Source: Podochytrium sp. JEL0797 (lineage: Eukaryota > Chytridiomycota > Chytridiomycetes > Chytridiales > Chytriomycetaceae). Taken from it: DNA of 14,712 nucleotides. How positions within the stretch are numbered: position 1 is the first letter of the stretch; every line of letters begins with the position of its first letter. The translations under genes were made by a program, and so were the position numbers. The notes under the pieces were generated by a model. The model was not told the origin of the DNA. It made no database searches and saw only the letters and a list, made by a program, of their open reading frames with translations. Shown one piece after another: positions 1 to 9,286 of the stretch. The stretch spans positions 1 to 14,712 of the forward strand of contig JADGJG010000651.1 of the NCBI GenBank assembly GCA_027596195.1, in the 5' to 3' direction.

Positions 1-262
1 CGCCCCCCATATTTGACGGACCTCTCTGGGAGCCTTCTCGCGGCGTCCGTTGTGAGTAGGAGAGTCTTCTCTCCGAAACCAATGCCCAGATCTGTTTTTT
101 GTTTTTTGACAGTTGGTTGTTTCGTTTTATTTTGTTTTGGTTTCTTTCGCGTTTGCAGCTGAATAAAGCCTTCTAATTCTTTCCTCTTTTTGATTTAACC
201 CTGGATCGCTCTGTGACGTGAGGATCGCTGCGAGCATAGTGTTGGAATAACACAATAAAAGG
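1..262 (+). repeat. Dispersed repeat, copy 1 (partial, runs off the left edge)
   Basis: This stretch matches the reverse complement of about 325-580 and the plus strand of about 8735-8850. The best shared block is the core ctcgcggcgtccgttgtgag at 37-56. It is followed by tctccgaaac, then tttctttcgcgtttg, then gaataaa. A weaker match (gaggatcgctgcgagc near 220-236) continues towards the end. The copy lacks the upstream half seen in the other two copies, which would lie beyond the window. No protein of this repeat is visible. It could be a solo LTR, a SINE or another short non-autonomous element; the sequence does not decide. Confidence 0.7.
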
Positions 263-324
263 TGGAAATACGTGTATCACTTGTTGTTTCCTCCTGGAGG
301 TGGTGGTGTAGGTGTCAATGCAGT

Positions 325-820
325 AAGGGTCGCCCGCGTTTTGCGTGTCGAAATGAAATCAAAATAGCTGGGCTTCGGTTTCCAAACTCGCCCGCAGCGA
401 CCCTCGCAACACAGATATTTCAAACATGTTCGATATATAACAAGAATAATACTTTATTCATCGTCAAACGCGAAAGAAATCAAAAACTGTCAACAAGACA
501 AAAGGCCTGGGTATCAGTTTCGGAGAGGCAAACACCCCTCGTACTCACAACGGACGCCGCGAGAAGGCTCCCAGTGTAGTCCATCGCTCAACTCAATATC
601 CAATCAATCCGATTCAAATTGCGACGGACGAATCCGATTCTAAAACAACAAACTTGCGATGAGAAGTGACAAAACCACCCCGCCGCCGCTGCAGTGGAGC
701 CGCCAATCAGCATTGAGCGTAAATAATGGACCGGTTTTACCCGGTCACGCGTAGCCGTCCCCAGTGAGAGTAACGAGAGAGTCAGGCACCACTGCAATGC
801 GAGGAAAGGATCGGATGTTT
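325..820 (-). repeat. Dispersed repeat, copy 2, inverted relative to copy 1
   Basis: Read on the minus strand, 820 to 325 matches 8484 to about 9180 on the plus strand. Shared blocks in order are aacatccgatcctttcc, the run gtgcctgactctctcgttac, the CCAAT-type block with ggctccactgcagcgg, paired gaatcggattg motifs, the core ctcgcggcgtccgttgtgag, and a gaataaa polyadenylation-like signal. A looser match around cagct-ttattttgatttcat follows. It lies tail-to-tail with copy 1, so the two form an imperfect inverted pair around about 260-325. Open frames inside this region (262-579 plus, 588-797 minus) follow the repeat and look non-coding. The upstream end stops about 285 bases before the start codon of the next gene. 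Confidence 0.75.
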
Positions 821-1105
821 AATGGATTTTTTTGACAAAAATACGCGCGCCGTTTCTTCTCGCGATCACGTGAGATTATGAAATATCTATGCAAAGAATA
901 ACGAGGAAAGACGAGTGCATTTACCCTTCACAAAGCTAGAGAGGGGAAAAGAAAGGAAGGGAAAAAAAATCTAAACACGGAAAACAAAAAACAAAAGCAA
1001 AATCTCCCCCCGCAAAGCCTCCAACCTTGCATCACCGTGAGTCTCCAAGATTCTGCACAGAGTATTGGCTAAAGCACCTCAACGCATAGAACCCTCCAAC
1101 CAATC
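821..1105 (+). promoter_or_regulatory. Promoter and 5' leader of the gene at 1106
   Basis: This non-coding stretch lies between repeat copy 2 and the first ATG. It holds a CACGTG E-box at 867-872 and purine-rich A/G tracts near 940-1000. The sequence before the ATG (caatcATG) is a plausible start context. I see no TATA box that I would defend. The assignment rests on position. Confidence 0.4.
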
Positions 1106-3046
1106 ATGACCACCTCCGCCATAACATTGTACCAAAACTCGCTCGAAGATCGAATCGAGTTGCAAGAGAACCTTCGCATCGAACAAGCCAAAGCCCTCGC
1201 TCTTGCCTCAGATCTATCTCTCCTTCACTCCGAAGTTGCCGCCTTGAAGCAGATCATGTTGGACTTTGGCCTTCCGCGGAAACCCACCGCGGAAGAACTC
1301 GTTGCCGTGAACCACAGCGGCGATCGCTCCAATTGTACCGAATATGGTACGTTTGGCCATACGATTCAATCAGTGTAGTTCGGATTGAGCGATCGAAGCG
1401 AGGATGATGTGTGGGTCGTCGTTTTTTTCTTTTTGACGGCCAAACCCAGCGTTCAGTTCCTCTTGGTTGCCCCGTCAGTCATCTTGGACAGCATTCGATC
1501 AATAGGAGCGGTTAAGGTGCTATTCACGCTGGGAATCGCAATATTTTCCCATGTGGATTGTGGTTGTACTCTATTTCGATTGGATCACTTTCGTTCAACC
1601 ATCCCCACTCATTCTTATTCCATGCGCGCATTCTCTTCGCACCGAATCTCTTCTTCTTCTAACAAACTCCAATTTCCCGTCGATTCAAAAATTCAGATCC
1701 CAAACACGACTCCTCCACACCCAGATCCGCAACTCCACCCATCATCTCCACCACCCCTCTCACCCCATGGACATCCATCGTGCGCCATCTATTCCCGGGC
1801 CAACTAGCCCAACTGTCTCCCCACGACCGCCACGCCATCGACCAAGGCGTCAAATCGTTCCTCGAACAGAATCTCACCTCGCGAGAACAAGTGTCCCAAT
1901 GTCGCGTTGCTTTGACCAAGAGCGGCAACTTGAGCACGAGTAGCAAGTATAGTACTGCTTCGAAACTGTATTACGCGCTCCCAAAGGCTCTTGTGGATGA
2001 TTTCAAAGACTGGATTGACGTCAAACTGTATGATTTGATTGAGGCAGAAGGTACCGGAGACGTTGGCAACGGACCCGCTGGGATGGAAGAAAGTGGTGGA
2101 AGTCAAGAAGGAGACGAGGACGACGATCGGACGTATTTCAGTTCTCAGCAACAGCAGCAGCAACAACAACAGCACCGAAAGTCGTCGGCTTCGTCCTCCA
2201 CTAGTTTAGCATCAACCACGAGTCTTTATATGACGGATTCTTCTGGGCTGAACGATTTACCCACCGAGATTGTGACTGACTTGCATTTCCCGACCGTCGC
2301 TCCCGCGTTGCTTCCGAACGGTGCACCGAACGTCGAACAGTTTCGCGCTTGGACGGATATCATCAGGTACTTGCAACCCCTTCTCATCAACTTCCGAGAC
2401 GGTTTTTTCAAACCCATCCCTAATTCAAAACCAAAAAACTCATAGAGCCCGGTACAAGACCTTCCAACGCGCCACCCCCCCAATGTCCAAACACGCCCGC
2501 CTCTTTCTCCAAAACAAGAAACTCCCCGTCTTTTGCCTCGTCCCTGGCTCCTCCGTGCGCATCTCAAAAGCCACGTTCGCGATCCCAGGGGCCCTGCACG
2601 ATGCGTTTTTGAAGTACATGGAGGATGCGTTTTTCAAGAATGGTGTGTTTGGGGAAAAGAGTCTTCACAGTGCGACGCCGAGGCGGATTGTGGGTGGTGG
2701 GGAGGGGTGGGAGGGTTTAACAGCGGCTTCGCCGCTTGCTGTTTTTTCGAGTGGTGGGGGTAGTGGTTGTGGTGGGAGTCCATCCATGTTGGGAATGTTG
2801 CCCGTCAAGAAGGAGGATGTTGCGAATTGGACGCATGTGGCGACGACAACGACACCCGCCTCGAAACTTGTTGTGGGTGGGTTTGGATCGCGTGAAGTGA
2901 GATCGGTTTCGCCGTTTCCGTTTGACGATAGTGTAGAGTTGGGGGTTGTGTTGGCTGAACTGCTGGGAAAGAGGGCGGCGAAGGCGGAGGCGTTGGGAGT
3001 GGAGGAGAAGCGAGCGAGAGTGGAGCCCGAGGAAGGGGGAAGATGA
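1106..3046 (+). CDS. Unknown protein with N-terminal coiled coil and polyQ tract (503 aa)
   Basis: I do not recognise this family. The model has three exons: 1106-1346, 1697-2366 and 2446-3046. The introns are gtacgt...attcag (350 bases, with ctaac near its end) and gtactt...catag (79 bases). The joined frame is open and a multiple of three. Residues 9-50 form a leucine-rich amphipathic helix, probably a coiled coil. A Ser/Thr/Pro linker follows to about residue 105. Next comes a helical region with FPGQLAQLSPHDRHAIDQGV, then an acidic stretch, nine glutamines (231-239) and a Ser-rich run. The third exon has a basic and hydrophobic block (KHARLFLQNKKLPVF), a Gly-rich linker and a C-terminal EEKRARVEPEE that could serve as a nuclear localisation signal. 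A nuclear regulatory role is possible but is inference only. The 3' half is G-rich, unlike the first exon. Confidence 0.7.
2146..2172 (+). repeat. CAG/CAA tract coding for nine glutamines
   Basis: A mixed CAG and CAA run encodes Q231-Q239 of the unknown protein at 1106-3046. It directly follows an acidic Glu/Asp/Gly-rich stretch and precedes a Ser-rich one. The CAA interruptions suggest the glutamines are kept at protein level rather than being a fresh microsatellite expansion. Confidence 0.85.
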
Positions 3047-3174
3047 ATGGAGTGAGGAGGTGGCAGTCGAATGAAGAAGTGAAGGATGCTTCAGAATTAT
3101 ACTTTTGTTAATTATACTTTCTTTGCGAACCAAATCGCGTTTGCTTTTTTCTTCGCACCAAAACGTCAAAACAA

Positions 3175-5186
3175 ATGCTCCTCCTCCGCCGGGCGTTTGC
3201 CACCGCTGCCACCAAGGCACCCTCCTCCTCCGCGAGACCCCTAGCTGCCGCCGCCGCCTCCCCTAGCACTCCCGCCCCGGAGCCAGACACGTTCCCGGAG
3301 TGGAAGCCCGTGAGCCCAACCCATCGCATCCTCTACCCTGCCATCACTCACACACTCCCTCTCTAGGCCTTCGCCGTCCCCGAACAGTGCCATTCAATCT
3401 TCACCCTCCCGCACATCTCCTCGTTCACAACCAAAAACTCCATGACCAACTCGTCCCAAGCCGTCTCCAAACCCCTCGCCCCCACCGCGCTGCTCGCAAA
3501 TCTCGTCGACACAGTCATGTTGAGACAGTCGTGGTTGTCGCTGGTGGATCTGATCAATGCGGAGATGAAGAAGCCCGAGTCCAAGGACAAGATTTTCTTG
3601 GGTAAGAAGAAGCGCTCTTGCAAGAGGACGAAACGTGGCTTGCATTCTGTGTGGTTGGAATTGGGGGGTGGTGTAGAGTCGCATCGTGTGGTGCAAGCTG
3701 TGGAAATGGAACGATGCGTTGAGCCCGTGATCAGCTTTCCCGAATCTCTGACACGCGGAGTTACGAAAGCCGGCATGTTACCTCTTCAGATACAACAACG
3801 TTGACGAGCTGATTCGAACCAAACTGGTCACGCGGAATCAGCAGTATCTTGGAAGGCGGAGGGCGTCAAGGCGGACGAACTCAAAACCCGAAAACCACCC
3901 TCACAAGCTCGAAATTATCGGAAGCACCCTTTTCTCACCGCATTTTCCCTTTCTCTCTTTCCCCCCAATCGTAGATTCCCGCGCTGGCTCCGGAAAATCA
4001 ACCTTCTTGAACCTCGCCGCCTCGCACTACAAGGCCTTTGGATACATTGTCCTCCACTTCCCGAACGGTAATACCGAAATTGCGCGTTTTGATTGTCTCA
4101 TTCCACTCACACACCTTTTGTTGCGTTCAGTTCAAAGCTGGATTTCCGGTCTCGAACCATACGCCAAACCAGAAGGCTCTCCTTACTTTACACAATCATC
4201 CTTCACGTCTGTGGTGTTGAAGCAAATCCTGGATGTCAACTCTGCCGTTTTGGATAAGGTACCCGGTTTTTTTTTGAATTCCTTGGCGTTTTTTGTGTGT
4301 TTGGGAGGGGTATTGACTCCCCACTGGTTTATTAGATTACCGTCAAGGGCGCCTATACGTTCGGAACAACCCCCTTCTCTGGAACCCTGTCTCAACTGTT
4401 GACGGTCGGAATCGAAAACACGACTGAATCCCACAAGGTGTTGGAATCGTTCATGAACGAGTTGCTCGAGTTCCCCGAAAACAGGTAAAATACCACCCCC
4501 CTCCCCCTTTTGAGCATGGCGTGAAAGCTAATTTCCCCTCGCGTCTCAGACCACCCGTCTTGTTCTCGTTTGATCAAGTCAACGCTTTTTACGGCAAGAC
4601 TGCGTACTTTGACACGGAGAGTAAGCCGATTCTGGCAGACCAGATGGCTTTGATGCGTCCATTCATCAACCTCATGTCTCGTCCATCGATTGTACGTTTT
4701 GTTTTTCGATTTTGTTTTTCATTTGCGCCCCCCAAAAACGACCCCTCTCCTCCCCACCCTCCCCACCCTCGCTCATCAAAAAAAATCACTTTCAAAACAC
4801 AGCCAAAAGCAACCCTCCTCGCCGCCACCGACCAAACCACCACCCAAATCAAATCCCCCTTCCTCAACCACCACCTCACAAACCCCACCGCCGCCCCGCC
4901 CACACCCACAGACCTCTCCCAATTCTCGACCTTTGGCAACGCCCTCGTGAACAAGAGCATCGCACCGGCCCTCTACGACCCTTTCACGTTCAAAAACAAC
5001 GTGCACCCCGTGGGTGTGAAGGTGTTTGCGGTGCCTGCGTTGAGTGTCGGGGAGGCGTATTCGCTTGTGGAGGGGTTGAGAAAGAAAGGGTTGGTTGGGG
5101 TTGGGAAGGTTGGGGATGAGTTTGTGCAAAAGACTGTGATGGTGACGAAGGGGAATGCAAGGGATGTGTTGAAATATTGTGTTTGA
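3175..5186 (+). CDS. DAP3: Small-subunit mitochondrial ribosomal protein mS29 (DAP3 family GTPase)
   Basis: mS29/DAP3 is a P-loop GTP-binding protein of the mitoribosome small subunit. The model has seven exons: 3175-3309, 3367-3601, 3975-4067, 4131-4258, 4336-4484, 4550-4691 and 4803-5186, giving 421 residues. The N-terminus (MLLLRRAFATAATK) is Arg/Ala-rich without acids, as in a mitochondrial targeting peptide. The P-loop RAGSGKST (residues 126-133) is created across the 373-base second intron. Its first consensus Gly is Ser (S125). Walker B and the family signature are FSFDQVNAFYG (252-262), matching the DGINALWG of animal DAP3. The block HFPNVQSWISGL corresponds to the family's HIPDAHLWV region. 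Length is close to the usual 390-450. The gene is downstream of and parallel to the gene at 1106 and converges on the septin. Splice choices are supported by frame and family match; the 5' exon is the least certain. Confidence 0.9.
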
Positions 5187-5224
5187 TTGGAGGACGATGA
5201 TGATGATGATGAGGATATGCGGAG

Positions 5225-5242
5225 AATAAAATCTTCTTTATT
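5225..5242. terminator. Palindromic two-way polyadenylation signal
   Basis: AATAAA at 5225-5230 and TTTATT (AATAAA on the other strand) at 5237-5242 are separated by six bases. The plus signal lies about 40 bases after the DAP3 stop codon. The minus signal lies about 65 bases after the septin stop codon. The two genes converge here with a 119-base gap, so one short element probably ends both transcripts. Confidence 0.7.
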
Positions 5243-5305
5243 TTTGAAAAGGAATGTGAAACGAACACGGCACAGCACGAAGTGGAAAGGACAAGAGGGG
5301 GGGAA

Positions 5306-7299
5306 TTATGGTTCGATTTGGCGTTTCATTTTCTCAATCTCCTCGTTGATCATGGTTCTCTTGGTGTTGAGGGCTTCCTCGCGTGCACTAAAAAAAGGAA
5401 CGAGAAGTTAGAAAATCAGTCAGGAACCAAAAAAAACCCCTCCAACATACCGAAGTTCCTCCTCCTTGATTCTAATCTTGGCAACAAACGCCTCCTTCAA
5501 CTCCTCCTCTTTTCTCTGCATCTCCTGCTTGGCACTGAGCTGAGCCCCTTCAATCTGCTGGTCATACACCTCGTCCGACTGCAAAATCGACTCGGGGCGG
5601 CCCACAACGCTTCCGCGAATCTTGCTGGATCTGAAGAGCGCGTAGTGGATGTTGTGCGTCGTTTCAATCAAGTCTTGGAGGTTGGTTCTAAGTAATCCTT
5701 TTTAGAATCCCGACCAAAAAAAAACACGAGAAACAACACACAGCAGAAAACTCACCTAATAATCATATCACGCAAATACACAAAATCATTGTGCTTGGGG
5801 TTCTCTACCTCCACAGCTCCCCATCTGTACGTACGTCCACGCACTTTCTGGCCATCGACTTCGATAAACTCGTCGGATCCAATCACCGCGAAGGGCATGT
5901 GCTTCTCGATTTCGGAAACGGTTTCGCGTTCGTCAGAGTGGTGCGTGGGGTACACTCGGATGTCGTATCTTTGGAAGTCTTTGAGAATCTGTTTTTGTGG
6001 ATGGTGGGGGGTGCTTTAGAGGAGAGGAATGGACACTCGTGAATACTGGGTCAAAGTACTCACAGTCTTCTTGAAGGAGGACGATTCGTCAAACATCAAA
6101 GCGTCGGCTTTTCCAATCACGGGAATGATGTTGACTTTGGTGCACAGGCGCTGCATGAACTCAATGTCGAGGTCTCTCAATCTGGTGGTAAGAGAAAGCG
6201 TTAGCAGTCTGTTTTTTTTTGGGTTGGGTCGACGTGGCTGGGACTGGAGGAGACACAGCGAGAGATAAACTCAGATTTGTTTTGTCTTGGCTGTTTCGCC
6301 GAAACGCAAACCGCCTTCTCAAGTGCCACTCCCCTTAACAATTACGAGAGCCGGAGGGAAGGAGAGGACGTACCCATTTCCAGTGGGCGGGATAAAGTAC
6401 AGCAAGGCGTGCACTCTGGTATCACGAATGTCCTTGCGCATATCGTCACTGCGCTCGCACTCGTGGTACTTTTTGTATTGATCTTCGACGTATTCCATGA
6501 TTGGGAGAAAGCTGGTTGACCGTGTGGGATTGTGTGAGCGAGTGTGGGAATTTGGCAGGAGGACTCCCGCGACAAACAAACAAAAGGGGAACCAACGCAC
6601 TCTGCCTCGCGGTTCAATTGGTCACCGAATCCAGGAGTGTCAATAACGGTGAGATGCAGAATAACACCATCTTCGACGAGTTCTGCACGAGGGAGATCAA
6701 ACGTCAGACACACACAACAAATTTGCGGAATTGGATTTTTTTGGGGGATGCCAATTTACCATATGTTGTGGGCTGGATGTTGACCGTCTTTGTCTCTGAG
6801 AGTACCTTTGCGGCACCAATGTCCTCTGAAAGCGGGGCATTGAACAGCGAGTTGAGGAACGTGGTTTTGCCGAGTCCCGAATCGCCTGGGTCACCAAGGG
6901 ATGATCAGTGCTGTCCTATAGAGAAATACAATAGAGAATACACACCGACAACCATCAGGTTGACCACATAGGGCTTGCGCTTCGAACGTCTGACACGCTG
7001 AGCGGGAAGGTGCCCAATGCCCAGCGGCTCTTGCAGGCGCACGGGCTGCGACCGCGGAAGCTTCCAGGGACCGGGATCGGCAAACTTGCCTCTGAACTGC
7101 AGTGCGTGTTCCTAGTCAACAAAGCAAGTGTTGGTAAGCTGATCATCGCGGTGCAGGGGCCTGGAAGTGGGTGCAGGGGCCGCGAATGCGCAGGGCCGTT
7201 GTATCCATGATGATCCAAAGGATGCACGCGTGCACCCGGCAGTGGCAGTGCGGTCCGGGCAACGGGGCGGGGCAGGAACACGGTGCTCACCAGGGGCAT
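5306..7299 (-). CDS. Septin (396 aa, nine exons)
   Basis: Septins are GTP-binding proteins that assemble into filaments at membranes and division or branching sites. Exons in transcription order: 7291-7299, 6946-7111, 6760-6885, 6601-6682, 6374-6511, 6064-6181, 5756-5988, 5451-5687 and 5306-5387. Visible elements are a polybasic stretch RRSKRK before the GTPase domain (phosphoinositide binding in the family), G1 GDSGLGKTT (59-67), G3 DTPGFGD (115-121), YFIPPTGNG, and G4 as GKAD (197-200; AKAD is usual). The septin unique element follows from about residue 263 (GRTYRWGAVEVEN). A Glu/Lys-rich C-terminal coiled coil spans about 335-396. The G1 motif is split by an intron after its first Gly codon base. 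The first exon (Met-Pro-Leu only) is inferred, because the reading frame of exon 2 is closed by a stop at its acceptor (gactag) and a good donor follows ATGCCCCTG. It is the weakest part of the model. I do not assign a septin subgroup. Confidence 0.92.
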
Positions 7300-7350
7300 T
7301 TCGGGAATCAATTTGGGGTGAAAATTTCAAACTCGAAGACACGAAAAAAA
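7300..7350. promoter_or_regulatory. Very short divergent promoter between septin and membrane-protein genes
   Basis: Only 51 bases separate the inferred septin start codon (minus) from the start codon at 7351 (plus). The interval contains the palindrome gaaaatttc and an A-run just before the plus-strand ATG. Both 5' leaders and core promoters must fit here or overlap coding sequence. This depends on the inferred nine-base first septin exon. If septin starts in another exon, the shared region changes. Confidence 0.5.
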
Positions 7351-8226
7351 ATGGAGCACCCCGTTCTCGCCGTTCATGCTGCCCTCGAGGGCATCGTGGG
7401 GCTTCTCGGCCTCGTGGGATTCGTGACCCGTGTGTTTCCAGGCAGTGAGGTCCTTTACCAGACAACAACCCCGACCTTGTTAGAGGAGTTTTCCATGATG
7501 GAGTCGTATTCGCGTGAGTGTTTATCCTGATTAATACTAGTAACATAGTACTGATCCCTGTTCCAGTCCTGGCTCTGCCCGGCGGCCTCGCATATCTGCT
7601 GCTGTTTCTGTCGAAAAGCGCAAACAGAAACACGGCCGTGTTGATTCCCTTCCTGTTTGGGTGAGACCACTGCCTTGCATCCATAAGGAAACATCCATGC
7701 GTGTCCTTGTCATGTGCGGAAGAGCATGGCTGTAAAATGCACGCATCACAGATTCGAACGAAAGACCCCAACCCCGCTCCAACCCCGCTCCAACCACCCC
7801 CACTCCATTCCACCCATGGCTCATCCCATCTTCTCTTCCAGCGCTGCCGCATACCACCTCCTCCTCTGCTCCTTCTCCATCCACCGCCTCATGGATTTCA
7901 AAAACGAGCCCATGCTCCCAGGTCCCAACGTTGAATCCGTGCAGAAACTCATGAGACTCTCTCCTATCTACGAGATGCTCGCCAACTACATTGACTTGAT
8001 GGGTCCCACCGAGATTCGATGGATCATGGGTCTGTTGGCCGTCGCTACGCATTTGATTATGGGTCTTTGGTTTATTGTGACGATTGTGGGTGCAAGTGAG
8101 GATTGGAAGAGTGATGAAGAGGAAGAGGAGGTTGTTGTGGTGAAGGATGTCGATGCAAAGACGTTGGGTTCAAAGAAAGTTGCCGAAAAGGCGGGCGCCG
8201 ACAAGGCGGGTAAGAAAGACCAGTAA
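7351..8226 (+). CDS. Four-helix ER membrane protein of unknown function with C-terminal KKDQ (213 aa)
   Basis: The model has three exons: 7351-7513, 7567-7660 and 7842-8226, with introns gtgagt...ttccag (53 bases) and gtgaga...ttccag (181 bases). Four hydrophobic helices are visible: about residues 5-28, 55-71, 78-100 and 147-171. The last is IRWIMGLLAVATHLIMGLWF. The tail is acidic then Lys/Ala-rich and ends KKDQ, a match to the KKXX dilysine signal that retrieves type I-oriented membrane proteins to the ER. The helix spacing and the IR-W-HL-WF pattern reappear in the partial gene at 13946, suggesting paralogy. It is not an obvious Erg28 or MAPEG protein. The function is unknown; ER residence is inferred from the tail. 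The 3' untranslated region runs into a lipoxygenase relic. Confidence 0.8.
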
Positions 8227-8232
8227 AGCAAA

Positions 8233-8335
8233 GCAATCTTCTTTGTGATAAACCATTCGACCGGCGCGTTCCATTCTCCCTCGCAGTGAGTTTCTCGTCT
8301 GCACGCGTTGCACCCAGGGGACCCAGGAAACGCGT
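8233..8335 (-). pseudogene. Relic of a lipoxygenase 3' end
   Basis: On the minus strand this stretch resembles the last coding part of the intact lipoxygenase (about 9298-9385). One frame reads VQTRNSLRGR against VEARNALPGR. After a frame change, another reads NAPVEWFITKKIA against NAPYEWLTTKKVA. At DNA level, 8238-8275 and 9305-9342 agree closely (both contain cttctttgtg, ccattc and cggcgcgttc). The frameshift, and the absence of recognisable upstream lipoxygenase sequence, mark it as a decayed fragment. It lies in the same orientation as the intact gene, about 1.06 kb away, and starts seven bases after the stop codon of the membrane-protein gene. Confidence 0.65.
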
Positions 8336-8483
8336 GTAGAAAATTCCATCGCTGGTCCAATTCCCGTGAAACACGAGCCAACCCCATTTGAGGAAAAATC
8401 CACGCAAAACAGGAGCTTGGCCGGTGATCGTGAGGAAGAGAAGACACGCGTTTTTATTTGTTCGTTCCCAAAAATAATCCCTC

Positions 8484-9190
8484 AAACATCCGATCCTTTC
8501 CCCGCAATTGCAGTGGTGCCTGACTCTCTCGTTACTCTCTTTGGGGACGGTTACGCGTGACCAGGTCAAATCGGTCAATACTTACGCTCAATGCTGATTG
8601 TCGGCTCCACTGCAGCGGCAGCGGGGTGAAAGATGGGCGAGGCAGGTTGGTTCTCATCGCAAGTTTTGTTGTTTTAGAATCGGATTGGCCGTCGCAAGTT
8701 TGAATCGGATTGGCCGGATATTGAGGTGGGCGACGGACTACACTGGGAACCTCCTCGCGGCGTCCGTTGTGAGTACGAGGGGTTGTTTTGCCTACTCAGA
8801 AACCAATTATTTCTTTCGCGTTTGAAGATGAATAAAATGATTTTGACGCCTTTGGTTGTGCTATTCCAAGTTTTCGAGGGAATCAAAAGTGAGAGGTTGA
8901 CCAGGCTTCCGCCAGTCTTGGAGGAGCTTTTTATAGGACCAAAGCATTGTCGTGACTGGTGTTGGCGTTATTGGTGATTGATGTTCGATATTGGGTCGCG
9001 ACCGAGAGACGCGTCATCTCACGTTGTAGTTTGAAAATACAATGCGAAAAAAGTGGACCAAACACGTTCTCCTCCTCATGCCACACCCCGGTTTAAAACG
9101 TTGTGAGGGTTGGTGAGGGCGTGTTTGGAATGCAACGCCTGTGCAACACCCAGCTCTTTTATTTTGATTTCATCTGCGTTTGAAGCCGAA
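8484..9190 (+). repeat. Dispersed repeat, copy 3
   Basis: This is the plus-strand copy of the repeat found inverted at 325-820. It carries all blocks in the same order: aacatccgatcctttcc at the start, gtgcctgactctctcgttac, ggctccactgcagcgg, two gaatcggattgg motifs, ctcgcggcgtccgttgtgag near 8753-8772, and gaataaaat near 8830. After about 8850 the match weakens, then resumes near 9100-9180 (ttgtgagggt, cagctc, ttattttgatttcat). Copy 3 therefore either carries an insertion of roughly 200 bases or has diverged there. A second gcgtttgaagccgaataa at 9175-9192 echoes gcgtttgaagatgaataa at 8818-8835. No coding capacity is recognised. Confidence 0.7.
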
Positions 9191-9286
9191 TAACGTCGTC
9201 TCGTGGACTCAAGATTATTCTTGTCAAATAAAATTGGAGACGCAAAACATACGTAAGCAAAACAAAATGATATATTTTCATAATTT

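Noticed and set aside
365..620. tRNA-derived element (B-box-like gattcaaat in the repeat)
   Set aside because: The B-box-like match is loose, there is no convincing A box at the right distance, and no cloverleaf can be drawn.
1..820. CRISPR array or tandem repeat array
   Set aside because: The repeated unit is hundreds of bases long, inverted rather than tandem, and has no regular spacers; the genome is eukaryotic.
2717..3220. Minus-strand open frame of 167 codons spanning the end of gene 1 and the start of DAP3
   Set aside because: It is antisense to two real coding ends, with Ser/His/Arg-rich low-complexity sequence typical of shadows.
3442..3804. Open frame of 120 codons as a separate gene
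   Set aside because: Its first part is exon 2 of DAP3 and the rest is read-through into the following intron. The splice at 3602 to 3975 restores the family P-loop.
7112..7852. Long minus-strand open frame of 246 codons
   Set aside because: It lies opposite the membrane-protein exons and across the septin first intron, has low-complexity Arg/Pro/Ser content and matches no family, whereas the sense gene has coherent splice sites and helices.
7351..8226. MAPEG/FLAP or Erg28 identity for the membrane protein
   Set aside because: Helix number fits, but I see none of the conserved family motifs. The name would be driven only by the neighbouring lipoxygenase.
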